From positions 1 to 64,000 of the forward strand of contig JADKCK010000032.1 in NCBI GenBank assembly GCA_016718845.1: a stretch of 64,000 nucleotides of DNA, given 5' to 3'. This DNA comes from Sphingobacteriales bacterium. GTDB taxonomy: Bacteria > Bacteroidota > Bacteroidia > Chitinophagales > UBA2359. The notes below the pieces were generated by a model. That model searched no databases. It had not been told where the DNA came from and saw only the letters and a list, made by a program, of their open reading frames with translations. Each line of letters begins with the position of its first letter. Positions within the stretch are counted from its first letter, which is position 1. Made by a program: the position numbers and the translations under genes. This document shows positions 43,699 to 54,246 of this stretch, piece by piece.

Positions 43699-43823
43699 CA
43701 ACGGAGACACGGAGAACACGGAGACTTTTTCTGCATGTGCTATGCTTTTGTTATTTTTTAGTTTGTACTGGAAACACTGAAGAACATCAACTCTTTCTTC
43801 TCTGTGTTCTCTGTGTCTCTTGT
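43699..43823. repeat. Long inverted repeat
   Basis: 'GAGACACGGAGAACACGGAGA' near 43703 is mirrored by 'TCTCTGTGTTCTCTGTGTCTC' near 43800, a 21-base stem around a 75-bp loop. Such GAGACACGGAGAACACGGAG palindromes are dispersed in bacterial genomes. Confidence 0.6.
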
Positions 43824-43957
43824 TGTTTTTTTTTAGCTCACAGCAAATAAGGTACTCATAGCCAGCTTGTCAAACCACTTTTCAATGTCGTTATCAAAAT
43901 ATTGGCTTTGGCTACATCAACTACTAACCAAACACTAAAAACCACACCCTAAAAAAT

Positions 43958-44236
43958 ATGTCAAAAGAAAACCTTATACAACGAGTTGAAGCAGCCTTAA
44001 ATACCATACGCCCGCACCTAATAAGCGATGGCGGCGATATTAAAGTAGTGGATATTACCCCCGACAATAAAGTGTTGGTAAAACTGTTAGGCTCGTGCGA
44101 GTCGTGCCCCATGAGTTTTATGACCATGAAGGCAGGCGTAGAGATGTCGATAAAATCGTTGGTGCCCGAAATAACAAGCATAGAAGCTATTAGCAACGAA
44201 CAATTGGCAGCTATGCACTTGGAGGTGGTAGAGTGA
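43958..44236 (+). CDS. NifU-like Fe-S scaffold domain protein
   Basis: A 92-residue Nfu-type protein that carries or transfers [4Fe-4S] clusters. Signature 'RPHLISDGGDIKVVDI' (residues 18-33), and Cys47 and Cys50 in 'LGSCESCPMSFMTMKAGVE'. Length matches single-domain Nfu. It is followed 132 bp later by a PLP enzyme gene. Confidence 0.92.
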   Translation: MSKENLIQRVEAALNTIRPHLISDGGDIKVVDITPDNKVLVKLLGSCESCPMSFMTMKAGVEMSIKSLVPEITSIEAISNEQLAAMHLEVVE

Positions 44237-44368
44237 GATTTCACAATCCCACAACCTACCCTCCCCCCATTCAGCTATTACCCCACAATAACTGAATGGG
44301 GATTTGTATATAATATCCCTCCCTCAAAATCGAAATTAATAATCAATAATTAATAATTAATAATCAAA

Positions 44369-45538
44369 ATGGATTTATCCTACATCATCAATCACTTAGG
44401 CGAAAACCGCGAGCAATATTTTAATGCCGTATCGCCGCCTATTATGCAAAGCAGCAATTTTACGTTTAACAATGTTGGGCAGATGCGCCAATCGTTGAAA
44501 GACGAGTTGAACGTACCATTTTATACACGCGGTGGCAACCCCACCATAACTATGCTGCGCCAAAAGATAGCTGCCCTCGAACACGCCGAAGATGCCCTTG
44601 TGTTTGGCAGTGGCAGTGCAGCAGTATCGGCAGCGGTTATGTCGCAGGTTAAAGCCGGCGACCACATTGTTTGCGTAGCCAAACCATATAGCTGGACCAA
44701 CAAACTGCTCACCAAACTATTGGCACGCTTTGGCGTAACCCACACCTTTGTCGACGGAACCGATACCGCCAACTTTGCCGCTGCCCTACAACCCAACACC
44801 CGCCTCATCTTCCTCGAAAGCCCTAATACCATGACCTTTGAGTTGCAAGACATACCCGCCGTTGTTGCCCTTGCCAAACAACATAATTGTGTTACGGTTA
44901 TAGACAACAGTTACTCATCGCCCATTTACCAAAACCCTATCCGAATGGGGGTAGATATTGTTGTTCATTCGGCAACCAAATACCTCAATGGGCATAGCGA
45001 TGCCGTTATTGGTGTGTTGTGTAGCAGCCACAAAATTGTTCGTCATATTTTCGAGGGCGAGTATATGACACTTGGCGGTATCGTATCGCCAAACGATGCA
45101 TGGCTGTTGTTGCGCGGTTTGCGCACCCTGCCCATACGCATGAAACAAACCTCCGAAACAGCCGCTCAAGTAGTAGCCTACCTCGAGGCACATCCTTTAG
45201 TAAACAAGGTATACTATCCGTTTTCGCCCACATTTCCGCAACACGATTTGGCACGCCGCCAAATGAGCGGCTGTAGCAGTTTGTTTTCGTTTGAGCTAAA
45301 TCTGCCCGATATTGCTGCTATGGAGCGTTTTTGTAACAGCCTACAATATTTTTTGTTGGCTTGTTCGTGGGGCGGACACGAGTCGCTCATCTTTCCGTTG
45401 TGCGTATTACATACCTCCGAAAACTACCAACAAACTACCCTACCTTGGAACTTTGTGCGCATGTATGTGGGTTTAGAAGATGCCAAAACATTAATACAAG
45501 ATATAGGGCAAGCATTTGAAAAAGCTGAAAAAGGCTAA
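44369..45538 (+). CDS. Cys/Met metabolism PLP-dependent enzyme
   Basis: A 389-residue fold-type I enzyme of the cystathionine synthase/lyase group. PLP-binding Lys204 is in 'VVHSATKYLNGHSDAVIG', Asp179 binds the pyridine nitrogen ('VIDNSYSSPI'), and 'YTRGGNPTITMLRQKIAALE' is the N-terminal signature. It could be cystathionine gamma-lyase/synthase or methionine gamma-lyase; sequence alone does not decide. Terminator at 45566-45603. Confidence 0.9.
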   Translation: MDLSYIINHLGENREQYFNAVSPPIMQSSNFTFNNVGQMRQSLKDELNVPFYTRGGNPTITMLRQKIAALEHAEDALVFGSGSAAVSAAVMSQVKAGDHIVCVAKPYSWTNKLLTKLLARFGVTHTFVDGTDTANFAAALQPNTRLIFLESPNTMTFELQDIPAVVALAKQHNCVTVIDNSYSSPIYQNPIRMGVDIVVHSATKYLNGHSDAVIGVLCSSHKIVRHIFEGEYMTLGGIVSPNDAWLLLRGLRTLPIRMKQTSETAAQVVAYLEAHPLVNKVYYPFSPTFPQHDLARRQMSGCSSLFSFELNLPDIAAMERFCNSLQYFLLACSWGGHESLIFPLCVLHTSENYQQTTLPWNFVRMYVGLEDAKTLIQDIGQAFEKAEKG

Positions 45539-45565
45539 TTTATTGATAATGGATTGCTGTTTTGC

Positions 45566-45603
45566 AAAATGGGCTATTTTTTAAAAATAGCCCATTTTTT
45601 TTT
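45566..45603 (+). terminator. Terminator of the PLP enzyme gene
   Basis: AAAATGGGCTATTTTT pairs with AAAAATAGCCCATTTT plus T run. The remaining 45604-45934 contains only the promoter of the next gene. Confidence 0.9.
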
Positions 45604-45814
45604 CCTAATAAAGTAAATTTAGTTGCAATATAATGGCTTTAAATTACAAGCCAAATTGCATCTAACAAATACCGTTTAATTGCCCTCAAAAAATAGCTAA
45701 ATACTGATTATCAGCAATAATAAATGTTGTTTGGACTTGTTATAGTTACTAAATCAACCCCAAAAATGAGGCATTTAAGTATCCCCTGTTTTACTATGCT
45801 GTAGTTATTGCGTG

Positions 45815-45822
45815 TAACTTTG
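45815..45822 (+). promoter_or_regulatory. -7 promoter box (TAACTTTG) of the giant gene
   Basis: TAACTTTGC lies 113 bp before the ATG at 45935. Confidence 0.5.
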
Positions 45823-45934
45823 CACAAGGTTAGCTTAGTGTTAAATGTTTGTTAGTTTTAGGCAAGATAAAGCCGCACAAATGTTTAACAGCTATCGTTT
45901 AATTTCAAAAAAATACCTTTACGATAATACAGCA

Positions 45935-48900
45935 ATGAATAAACTTTTACATTTCTTCGCAATATGCCTCGGCATATTTTTTCTTAACGATGTTATAAGC
46001 CCAACCATAGTGCGGGCGTGTAATAATAGTAGCATTTCGATTGTAAGTACAACTACCAATCCAAATGGAAGCGTTGTATATACACTAAGCTTTAGTGTGG
46101 ATTACGGCTCGTTAGACGATTCTTATGGATTTCAGGGAGTTGTTTTTAAATTTTTATCATCTCAAAATACCCCAACCGTAGTTGCAGGCGGGTATACAAC
46201 CCCAATTACTCCTGGACAAGGATCTCTTTCTGAAAATCTTGTTGGACTAATCGGTTCAAATGTTAATTCATTTTCTAGTTCTGGTTGGACTCAATTTGAC
46301 AACCAAACAAATGTGCTTAGTTATGAATACAACGGTTTTGGCAATGCTACTTCGGGCGATTTTACTCGACAAATTAGTGTTACAGTAATGGGTTGTGTTG
46401 AACAAATAACATTTTATGCAAATCCAGAATCAGGTTCCGCTAGTTGTATTTATAGTGTATCCACCGGCAACAATTGCTCTTGTACCGTCCCAACCCCTAC
46501 TGTAGCGGGCAATAATCCAACATCTTGTGTAGCCACCAATGGCAGCATCACATTAAGCGGTTTAACAGCCAGTACCACCTACTCCGTAGGCTACACCGAC
46601 GATGGCACACCCGTTGCGGCTGCCAATTTTACATCAAACGGAAGTGGTATTATTACCATACCTAACTTAAACGCAGGTAACTACACCAATATTACGGCTA
46701 CTTTATCGGGTTGCACAAGTACCCCTGCTACGGTTACACTTACCGCGCCGGGCGTACCTACTTACACCATATCCAAAACCAACGCCACCGATTGCCCCGG
46801 CACCAATGGCATTGTTACATTAAGTGGATTAACCGCCAACACCACCTATACCGTTAGTTCAAGCCCAGCCTTCCCATCAGCTACCTATACCTCAAATGCA
46901 AGCGGTGTAATAACCATTACAGGCTTGGCAACCGGAAGTTATACCAACATTTCGGCAAGTTTGGCGGGCTGCTCGGGTCCGGTGCTTAGTAGCACTATCA
47001 CCGATGCCTGTGTAACTTGCGGCGACCAAACATCGCCTTGTTCTAGCGCAGGTACTTTTAATTTTAATATAGATGGCGTACCCACAAGCAACACTACGGG
47101 TCCCTTCGACCTTTACTCGGGGCAAACCTTAAACATTCTCACCAATGGTAACTATTCATTACCTACACCAGCAGGGGGCGTGTACCCAAGTGGTATTGCT
47201 TTTGCTATTTTTAGTTGTAATCCATCTGGTTTCGATTTAACTAATCCCGCAACTTATTCTACTTCAAACGCTTGTTATTTAGATGTAGACCCCGATTCTG
47301 ACCATAATTATAGCTCAAGCGAAACAAATTGTAGCGGTGCATCTACATCTGACCCCCTTTGGCCCGGAACGGTTTGGGTAGTACCCGTAACCTATGATAG
47401 ATATGTAGTAGGTTTGGGCGGCGGAGTTACCTACGATGCCAACAACGATAACTGTGTTAACTTTGGTTGCCCATTCCAAATTAACTATTTTGATGTTACT
47501 CAAACTATTGCTTGCGGTGGCACTTTTACCGATGCCAATGGAGCTAATAATTATTGTAATAATGCTAGTGATACTTGGTTGATATGCCCAGCTAATGCAG
47601 GCGAATTTGTAACGTTAAACTTTACTTCTTTTGCTACCGAAGCTACTTATGATGTATTAGTTATCCGCAACGGAAGTGCTTCGGGTACTATATTAGGTAC
47701 ATTTTCGGGCAATGCTAGCCCAGGCACTATCACATCTACAGCCGCTAATGGCTGTTTATACGCGTCATTTATATCAGATAATTTAACAAATGGAGCTGGT
47801 TGGTTGGCAAATGTAAGTTGTGCCCCAGCACCTAGCACTTGTGGTACAACCTTCTACGATTCGGGAGGACCGACTAACCCTTATAATCCAGGAAGTGACC
47901 TTACATACACCTTTTGCCCCGATGTGCCAGGTGGTGTTGTTACGGTCACCTTTACTTCATTTGATGTGAATGATACTTTTGATATAGGATGCCCGACTAA
48001 CAAAGATTATCTACAGGTATTAAATGGTGGTCCTGGCGGTACACCCATAGGTGGAGCAGGTGGTACGGGTAGATATTGTAGCCAAAATAATATAACAGCG
48101 GGTACTGCATTTACATCAACTGCTGGAAATGGATGCCTTACCTTTGTTTTTCATTCCAATACAGATGGCAGTCAAACGGCTGGTTGGGCGGCAAACGTAA
48201 CTTGTACATCGCCTTGTACACCGCCTATTCCTACCATTACAGGCACTACCAGTATTTGCGCTGGTGGTAGCGGCACAACCCTTACCGCAGGCGGTGGTTC
48301 GGCAGGTGCAATTTATGATTGGAGTAATGTTGCAGGAGCCAATAACCCTGTGGCAAATGCGGTTAACCCAGCAACTACTACAACCTATACTGTCACCGTA
48401 ACCAATACTGGCGGATGTTCGGCAACAACTTCGGCAACGGTTACAGTTAATCCCGCACCAACAGCCAATATTATAGGTACCACAGGTGCTACTTGCCCTG
48501 GACAAACGGCGGTTATTAATTTTTCGGGTACACCAAATGCCACCATCAACTTTATTGTAGCTGGCACGCCACAAACCCTTACACTAAATGGTAGTGGCAC
48601 AGGCAGTTTTACAACAGGCGCGGTACCAGCTGGGGGAATAACCGTTGTTTTAGGAAGTGTTACATCGGCGGCTCCGGCATCTTGTACCACAAGTATCAAT
48701 AGCACAACTAATATTACGCCTAATCCGGCAGTAACTGCAACGGCTAATAATAACGGACCTATCTGTTCGGGGGCAAGTGCCACAACCGTTAATTTAACAG
48801 CAACGGGCGGGGGTACTTATGCATGGGCAGGTAGCGGACTTACATCAACAAGTGGTGCCGCAACTACTGCTAATATACCAGCCAATACAGCAGCAGGTAA

Positions 48901-49558
48901 CTATACTTATACCGTTACTGTTACGGGCGGGGGGGGATGTTCCGCAACAGCTACAACCGTTGTAGTGGTGAATAGTGCAATAATACCAACCTTTGCAGCA
49001 ATACCCGCTTTTTGTAGCGGCACAACCGCCCCTACATTACCAGCTAGTTCTACCAATGGTATTAATGGCACATGGAGTCCAGCAACGGTTAATAACACAA
49101 CAGGCGGTACATACACCTTTACGCCTACCGCTGGACAGTGTGCTACCACAGCCACATTAACAACAACGGTAACTACTCCCACAACGCCCACCTTTGCAGC
49201 GATACCTGCTTTTTGTAGTGGCACAACTGCCCCTATATTACCAGCTAGTTCTACCAATGGTATTAATGGTACATGGAGTCCAGCAACGGTTAATAATACA
49301 ACAGGCGGTACATACACCTTTACCCCTACCGCTGGGCAGTGTACAACAGCTACCTTAACAACAACCGTAACTACTCCCACAACACCCACCTTTGCAGCAA
49401 TACCTGCTTTTGTAGTGGCACAACTGCCCCTACATTACCAGCTAGTTCTACCAATGGTATTAATGGCACATGGAGTCCAGCAACAGTTAATAATACAACA
49501 GGCGGTACTTATACTTTTACCCCTACCGCTGGGCAGTGTGCCACCACAGCTACCTTAA
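45935..49558 (+). CDS. Giant T9SS surface protein, N-terminal segment
   Basis: From ATG 45935 (MNKLLHFFAICLGIFFLN) a signal peptide ends near IVRAC. Beta-rich domains follow (residues about 30-155), then two Ig-like repeats. Two CUB-like domains (starting near 47510 and 47850) each have 'CGGTF..' or 'CGTTF..' and '...AGWLANVSC' or '...AGWAANVTC'. An Ig-like repeat leads into the 67-residue units from 48986. The true frame is lost at about 49407 (T4 instead of T5 in the repeat consensus GCTTTTTGTAG), so the last 50 codons are wrong-frame. The next segment resumes one frame away. Confidence 0.85.
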   Translation: MNKLLHFFAICLGIFFLNDVISPTIVRACNNSSISIVSTTTNPNGSVVYTLSFSVDYGSLDDSYGFQGVVFKFLSSQNTPTVVAGGYTTPITPGQGSLSENLVGLIGSNVNSFSSSGWTQFDNQTNVLSYEYNGFGNATSGDFTRQISVTVMGCVEQITFYANPESGSASCIYSVSTGNNCSCTVPTPTVAGNNPTSCVATNGSITLSGLTASTTYSVGYTDDGTPVAAANFTSNGSGIITIPNLNAGNYTNITATLSGCTSTPATVTLTAPGVPTYTISKTNATDCPGTNGIVTLSGLTANTTYTVSSSPAFPSATYTSNASGVITITGLATGSYTNISASLAGCSGPVLSSTITDACVTCGDQTSPCSSAGTFNFNIDGVPTSNTTGPFDLYSGQTLNILTNGNYSLPTPAGGVYPSGIAFAIFSCNPSGFDLTNPATYSTSNACYLDVDPDSDHNYSSSETNCSGASTSDPLWPGTVWVVPVTYDRYVVGLGGGVTYDANNDNCVNFGCPFQINYFDVTQTIACGGTFTDANGANNYCNNASDTWLICPANAGEFVTLNFTSFATEATYDVLVIRNGSASGTILGTFSGNASPGTITSTAANGCLYASFISDNLTNGAGWLANVSCAPAPSTCGTTFYDSGGPTNPYNPGSDLTYTFCPDVPGGVVTVTFTSFDVNDTFDIGCPTNKDYLQVLNGGPGGTPIGGAGGTGRYCSQNNITAGTAFTSTAGNGCLTFVFHSNTDGSQTAGWAANVTCTSPCTPPIPTITGTTSICAGGSGTTLTAGGGSAGAIYDWSNVAGANNPVANAVNPATTTTYTVTVTNTGGCSATTSATVTVNPAPTANIIGTTGATCPGQTAVINFSGTPNATINFIVAGTPQTLTLNGSGTGSFTTGAVPAGGITVVLGSVTSAAPASCTTSINSTTNITPNPAVTATANNNGPICSGASATTVNLTATGGGTYAWAGSGLTSTSGAATTANIPANTAAGNYTYTVTVTGGGGCSATATTVVVVNSAIIPTFAAIPAFCSGTTAPTLPASSTNGINGTWSPATVNNTTGGTYTFTPTAGQCATTATLTTTVTTPTTPTFAAIPAFCSGTTAPILPASSTNGINGTWSPATVNNTTGGTYTFTPTAGQCTTATLTTTVTTPTTPTFAAIPAFVVAQLPLHYQLVLPMVLMAHGVQQQLIIQQAVLILLPLPLGSVPPQLP

Positions 49559-51537
49559 CAACAACCGTAACTACTCCCACAACGCCAACCTTTGCAGCAA
49601 TACCTGCTTTTTGTAGTGGCACAACCGCCCCTATATTACCAGCTAGTTCTACCAATGGTATTAATGGTACATGGAGTCCAGCAACGATTAATAACACAAC
49701 AGGCGGTACATACACCTTTACGCCTACCGCTGGGCAGTGTGCCACAACGGCTACCTTAACAACAACCGTAACTACTCCCACAACACCCACCTTTGCAGCA
49801 ATACCTGCTTTTTGTAGTGGCACAACCGCCCCTACATTACCAGCTAGTTCTACCAATGGTATTAATGGCACATGGAGTCCAGCAACGATTAATAACACAA
49901 CAGGCGGTACATACACCTTTACCCCTACCGCTGGGCAGTGTGCTACCACAGCTACCTTAACAACAACCGTAACTACTCCCACAACACCAACCTTTGCAGC
50001 GATACCCGCTTTTTGTAGCGGTACAACTGCCCCTACATTACCAGCTAGTTCTACCAATACGTCTGCTATTACAGGAACATGGAGTCCAGCAACGGTTAAT
50101 AATACAACAGGCGGTACATACACCTTTACCCCTACCGCTGGGCAGTGTGCTACCACAGCTACCTTAACAACAACCGTAACTACTCCCACAACACCAACCT
50201 TTGCAGCAATACCTGCTTTTTGTAGTGGCACAACCGCCCCTACCTTACCAGCTAGTTCTACCAATGGTATTAATGGCACATGGAGTCCAGCAACGATTAA
50301 TAACGTTTAATAATACAACAGGCGGCTGTAACTACTCCCACAACACCAACTTTTGCAGCAATACCTGCTTTTTGTAGTGGCACAACTGCCCCTACCTTAC
50401 CAGCTAGTTCTACCAATGGTATTAATGGTACATGGAGTCCAGCAACGATTAATAACACAACAGGCGGTACATACACCTTTACGCCTACCGCTGGGCAGTG
50501 TGCTACCACAGCTACCTTAACAACAACCGTAACTACTCCCACAATACCCACCTTTGCAGCGATACCTGCTTTTTGTAGTGGCACAACCGCCCCTATATTA
50601 CCAGCTAGTTCTACCAATGGTATTAATGGCACATGGAGTCCAGCAACGATTAATAACACAACAGGTGGTACATACACCTTTACCCCCTACCGCTGGGCAG
50701 TGTGCTACCACAGCTACCTTAACAACAACCGTAACTACTCCCACAACACCAACTTTTGCAGCGATACCTGCTTTTTGTAGTGGCACAACTGCCCCTACAT
50801 TACCAGCTAGTTCTACCAATGGTATTAATGGCACATGGAGTCCAGCAACGGTTAATAATACAACAGGTAGTACATACACCTTTACCCCTACCGCTGGGCA
50901 GTGTGCCACAATGGCTACCTTAACAACAACCGTAACTACTCCCACAACACCCACCTTTGCAGCAATACCTGCTTTTTGTAGTGGCACAACCGCCCCTATA
51001 TTACCAGCTAGTTCTACCAATGGTATTAATGGTACATGGAGTCCAGCAACGATTAATAACACAACAGGCGGTACTTATACTTTTACCCCTACCGCTGGGC
51101 AGTGTGCCACAACGGCTACCTTAACAACAACCGTAACTACTCCCACAACGCCAACCTTCGCAACAATACCCGCTTTTTGTAGTGGCACAACCGCCCCTAC
51201 ATTACCAGCTAGTTCTACCAATGGTATTAATGGCACATGGAGTCCAGCAACGATTAATAACACAACAGGCGGTACTTATACTTTTACCCCTACCGCTGGG
51301 CAGTGTGCTACCACAGCCACATTAACAACAACCGTAACTACTCCCACAACGCCCACCTTTGCAGCAATACCTGCTTTTTGTAGTGGCACAACTGCCCCTA
51401 CATTACCAGCTAGTTCTACCAATGGTATTAATGGCACATGGAGTCCAGCAACAGTTAATAATACAACAGGCGGTACATACACCTTTACCCCTACCGCTGG
51501 GCAGTGTGCTACCACAGCTACCTTAACAACAACCGTT
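48986..51537 (+). repeat. 201-bp tandem repeats, block 1 (13 units)
   Basis: Units of 67 codons ('PTFAAIPAFCSGTTAP...ATLTTTVTTPTT') repeated about thirteen times, almost identical at DNA level. Variants are 'STNGINGTWSP' and 'STNTSAITGTWSP'. A truncated unit sits at about 50300. Confidence 0.95.
49339..50310 (+). CDS. Giant T9SS surface protein, repeat segment 2
   Basis: Carries units 3-7 of the 67-residue repeat in correct frame from about 49408; the first 23 codons before that are wrong-frame and the ATG is an accident. It ends at a stop in the sequence 'INNV', where two repeats are joined out of register at about 50300. No start codon of its own is needed if the gene is one unit. Confidence 0.6.
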   Translation: MYNSYLNNNRNYSHNTHLCSNTCFCSGTTAPTLPASSTNGINGTWSPATVNNTTGGTYTFTPTAGQCATTATLTTTVTTPTTPTFAAIPAFCSGTTAPILPASSTNGINGTWSPATINNTTGGTYTFTPTAGQCATTATLTTTVTTPTTPTFAAIPAFCSGTTAPTLPASSTNGINGTWSPATINNTTGGTYTFTPTAGQCATTATLTTTVTTPTTPTFAAIPAFCSGTTAPTLPASSTNTSAITGTWSPATVNNTTGGTYTFTPTAGQCATTATLTTTVTTPTTPTFAAIPAFCSGTTAPTLPASSTNGINGTWSPATINNV

Positions 51538-54246
51538 AATACACTACCTACATTAAGCGTAGTTGATGCTTGCGGTGGAGGTATCAATACAGGCTCTATC
51601 AACTCAACGGCATCGGCAGGTTCAGGTGGAACATTGACTTATACCATCAACGGCACTGCTGATCCTGATGGAGACCAAACAGGTTTAGCCAATGGTTCTT
51701 ATCTTGTAGTAGTGACAGAAGCCCCGAGCGGTTGTTCAACTACTCAAACAGCCAGTGTTAACTGCAACTGCCCAACAATTACTGTTTCGGGAGCAGCTAC
51801 ACTTTGTCAAACGGCATCAGCCACAACCTATACCCAAGCAGGCGGTACAGCAGGCGGTGTGTGGTCAATCAGCCCAGTTGCGGCAGGAACTATCAACGCC
51901 GCAAACGGCAGTTTCACGCCAAGTAGCAGTTTTAATGGTACAGTAAGCATCATTTACACCGCATCGGGTTGTAATGGTAATATTGATGTAACGATTAATG
52001 TACAAACAACACCAACTTTTGCAGCGATACCTGCTTTTTGTAGTGGCACAACTGCCCCTACCTTACCAGCTAGTTCTACTAATACGCCTACTATTACAGG
52101 AACATGGAGTCCAGCAACGATTAATAATACGACTGCTAGCACATACACCTTTACCCCTACCGCTGGACAGTGTGCTACAACGGCAACTTTAACAACCACT
52201 ATAACTCCTCCCACAACACCCACCTTTGCAGCGATACCCGCTTTTTGTAGTGGCACAACTGCCCCTACCTTACCAGCTAGTTCTACTAATACGCCTACTA
52301 TTACAGGAACATGGAGTCCAGCAACGATTAATAATACAACAGGTGGTACATACACCTTTACCCCCACCGCTGGGCAGTGTGCTACCACAGCTACCTTAAC
52401 AACAACCGTAACTACTCCCCAACACCCACTTTTGCCACCCGCTTTTTGTAGCACAACCGCCCCTACATTACCAGCTAGTTCTACCAATGGCATTAATGGC
52501 ACATGGAGTCCAGCAACGATTAATAATACAACAGGCGGTACATACACCTTTACCCCTACCGCTGGGCAGTGTGCTACCACAGCTACCTTAACAACAACCG
52601 TAACTACTCCCACAACACCAACTTTTGCAGCGATACCAGCTTTTTGTAGTGGCACAACCGCCCCTAGCTTACCAGCTAGTTCTACCAATGGTATTAATGG
52701 CACATGGAGTCCAGCAACGATTAATAATACGACTGCTAGCACATACACCTTTACCCCTACCGCTGGACAGTGTGCTACAACGGCAACTTTAACAACCACT
52801 ATAACTCCCCCCACAACACCCACTTTTGCGGCGATACCCGCTTTTTGTAGCGGCACAACTGCCCCTACATTACCAGCTAGTTCTACCAATGGTATTAATG
52901 GCACATGGAGTCCAGCAACAGTTAATAATACAACAGGTGGTACATACACCTTTACCCCCACCGCTGGGCAGTGTGCTACCACAGCTACCTTAACAACTAC
53001 CATTAATCCTCCACCAACCGCCAGCATCAGCGGCGGTAACATCTGCGAAGGTAATCCCTTAACTTTAACAGCTAGCGGAGGCAACAGTTACAGTTGGTCG
53101 GGTAATGGTGTAACCAATTCCTCGGCAAATCCGCAAACAATAAACGGTTTGACTCCAAGCACTGCTACTTACAACGTAACCGTAACAGGCAGCAATGGTT
53201 GTACAGCTACTGCCAGCACCAATATTACAGTTAATGCCAACCCTAATCCAAGCATCAGCGGTAGCAGTACCTTCTGCACAGGCACAAGCACCACCTTAAC
53301 CGCCAATGGCGGAGGCACTTATGCATGGACAGCCTCGAATGGTGGGGTGATTAGCGGAACTGCCAACACTGCCAGTATCACCGTAAACACCACAGGTACT
53401 TACACCGTAGTAGTTACCAATAATGGTTGCACAGGCACAGCAAGCATAGCTGTTAGCGAAGCCGCCGCCTTAGCTCCTAACATTACGGGCAATACCCAAA
53501 TCTGCCCCAGTACCACTACATCATTAAATGCAGGAAGTGGGTTTTCGAGCTATCTATGGTCGGCGAGTGCGGGTACTGCCATTACCCAAAGTGTTAATAA
53601 CATAGGCGTAGGTACTTATTCGGTAACTGTTTCCGATGTTAGTGGCTGTACGGGTACTGCATCTACCAATGTTATTCAACTTAACCCTACGGCAACCGCA
53701 ACTAACACGGGTACTGTTTGTCAAGGCGGCACGGTCAATTTGAATGCTTCTGTGGGTACGGCATACAGTTGGAGCGGACCAGCATTTGCAAGTACTTTAC
53801 AAAATCCAGTTATCAACATACCTAATAATGCCCCTGCCAATAGCTATACTTATACCGTTACGGTAACAGATAACAACACCTGTACCGCCACCGCCAGTAC
53901 CACGGTAGTGGTCAATGCCCTACCCACGGCAAGCATTAGCGGTAGCGCAAGTATATGTAGCGGCGATGTGTCAAGCATTAGTTTTACAGGCACGCCCGAT
54001 GCCATTGCCACTTATACGGTTAATGGCGGAGGCAACCAAACCGCAACTTTAAATGCAGCAGGTACAGCAACGGTCAGCACAGGAGCACTTGACGGCTACG
54101 GCTACCTACACTTTGGTAAGTGTGGTGTCGGCAGCACCAGCATCATGCAGTACGGCTGCATCGGGCAGTGCAGTGGTAACGGTAAATCCCTTACCGACGG
54201 CAAGCATCAGCGGCAGCACGAGTTTTTGCTCGGGTGGCAGTGCTGA
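50554..54246 (+). CDS. Giant T9SS surface protein, repeat segment 3
   Basis: In correct frame from about 50690, where C5 replaces C4 in a TACCCCTACC context. The 50328-50690 stretch of repeats 8-9 is in a third frame. This segment holds repeat units 10-13, an Ig/SprB-like linker (51540-52000), units 14-18, and PKD/Ig-like domains ('CTGTSTTLTANGGGTYAWTAS', 'CPSTTTSLNAGSGFSSYLWSASAG'). It is lost at about 54090 by one extra base in 'GCACTTGACGGC'. Confidence 0.75.
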   Translation: MQRYLLFVVAQPPLYYQLVLPMVLMAHGVQQRLITQQVVHTPLPPTAGQCATTATLTTTVTTPTTPTFAAIPAFCSGTTAPTLPASSTNGINGTWSPATVNNTTGSTYTFTPTAGQCATMATLTTTVTTPTTPTFAAIPAFCSGTTAPILPASSTNGINGTWSPATINNTTGGTYTFTPTAGQCATTATLTTTVTTPTTPTFATIPAFCSGTTAPTLPASSTNGINGTWSPATINNTTGGTYTFTPTAGQCATTATLTTTVTTPTTPTFAAIPAFCSGTTAPTLPASSTNGINGTWSPATVNNTTGGTYTFTPTAGQCATTATLTTTVNTLPTLSVVDACGGGINTGSINSTASAGSGGTLTYTINGTADPDGDQTGLANGSYLVVVTEAPSGCSTTQTASVNCNCPTITVSGAATLCQTASATTYTQAGGTAGGVWSISPVAAGTINAANGSFTPSSSFNGTVSIIYTASGCNGNIDVTINVQTTPTFAAIPAFCSGTTAPTLPASSTNTPTITGTWSPATINNTTASTYTFTPTAGQCATTATLTTTITPPTTPTFAAIPAFCSGTTAPTLPASSTNTPTITGTWSPATINNTTGGTYTFTPTAGQCATTATLTTTVTTPQHPLLPPAFCSTTAPTLPASSTNGINGTWSPATINNTTGGTYTFTPTAGQCATTATLTTTVTTPTTPTFAAIPAFCSGTTAPSLPASSTNGINGTWSPATINNTTASTYTFTPTAGQCATTATLTTTITPPTTPTFAAIPAFCSGTTAPTLPASSTNGINGTWSPATVNNTTGGTYTFTPTAGQCATTATLTTTINPPPTASISGGNICEGNPLTLTASGGNSYSWSGNGVTNSSANPQTINGLTPSTATYNVTVTGSNGCTATASTNITVNANPNPSISGSSTFCTGTSTTLTANGGGTYAWTASNGGVISGTANTASITVNTTGTYTVVVTNNGCTGTASIAVSEAAALAPNITGNTQICPSTTTSLNAGSGFSSYLWSASAGTAITQSVNNIGVGTYSVTVSDVSGCTGTASTNVIQLNPTATATNTGTVCQGGTVNLNASVGTAYSWSGPAFASTLQNPVINIPNNAPANSYTYTVTVTDNNTCTATASTTVVVNALPTASISGSASICSGDVSSISFTGTPDAIATYTVNGGGNQTATLNAAGTATVSTGALDGYGYLHFGKCGVGSTSIMQYGCIGQCSGNGKSLTDGKHQRQHEFLLGWQC
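52009..53005 (+). repeat. 201-bp tandem repeats, block 2 (5 units)
   Basis: Five more units of the same repeat, two with 'STNTPTITGTWSP'. Unit 16 (about 52415-52445) has lost codons ('TTPQHPLLPPAFCSTTAP') without net frame change. Confidence 0.9.

Noticed and set aside
48986..53005. 201-bp repeats as a possible CRISPR-like array
   Set aside because: The units are coding, in frame, contiguous and 201 bp long, without spacers.
48116..53084. Long antisense frames across the giant gene (up to 376 codons)
   Set aside because: They read the complement of the tandem repeats, so they are long only because the repeat lacks a stop in that frame.
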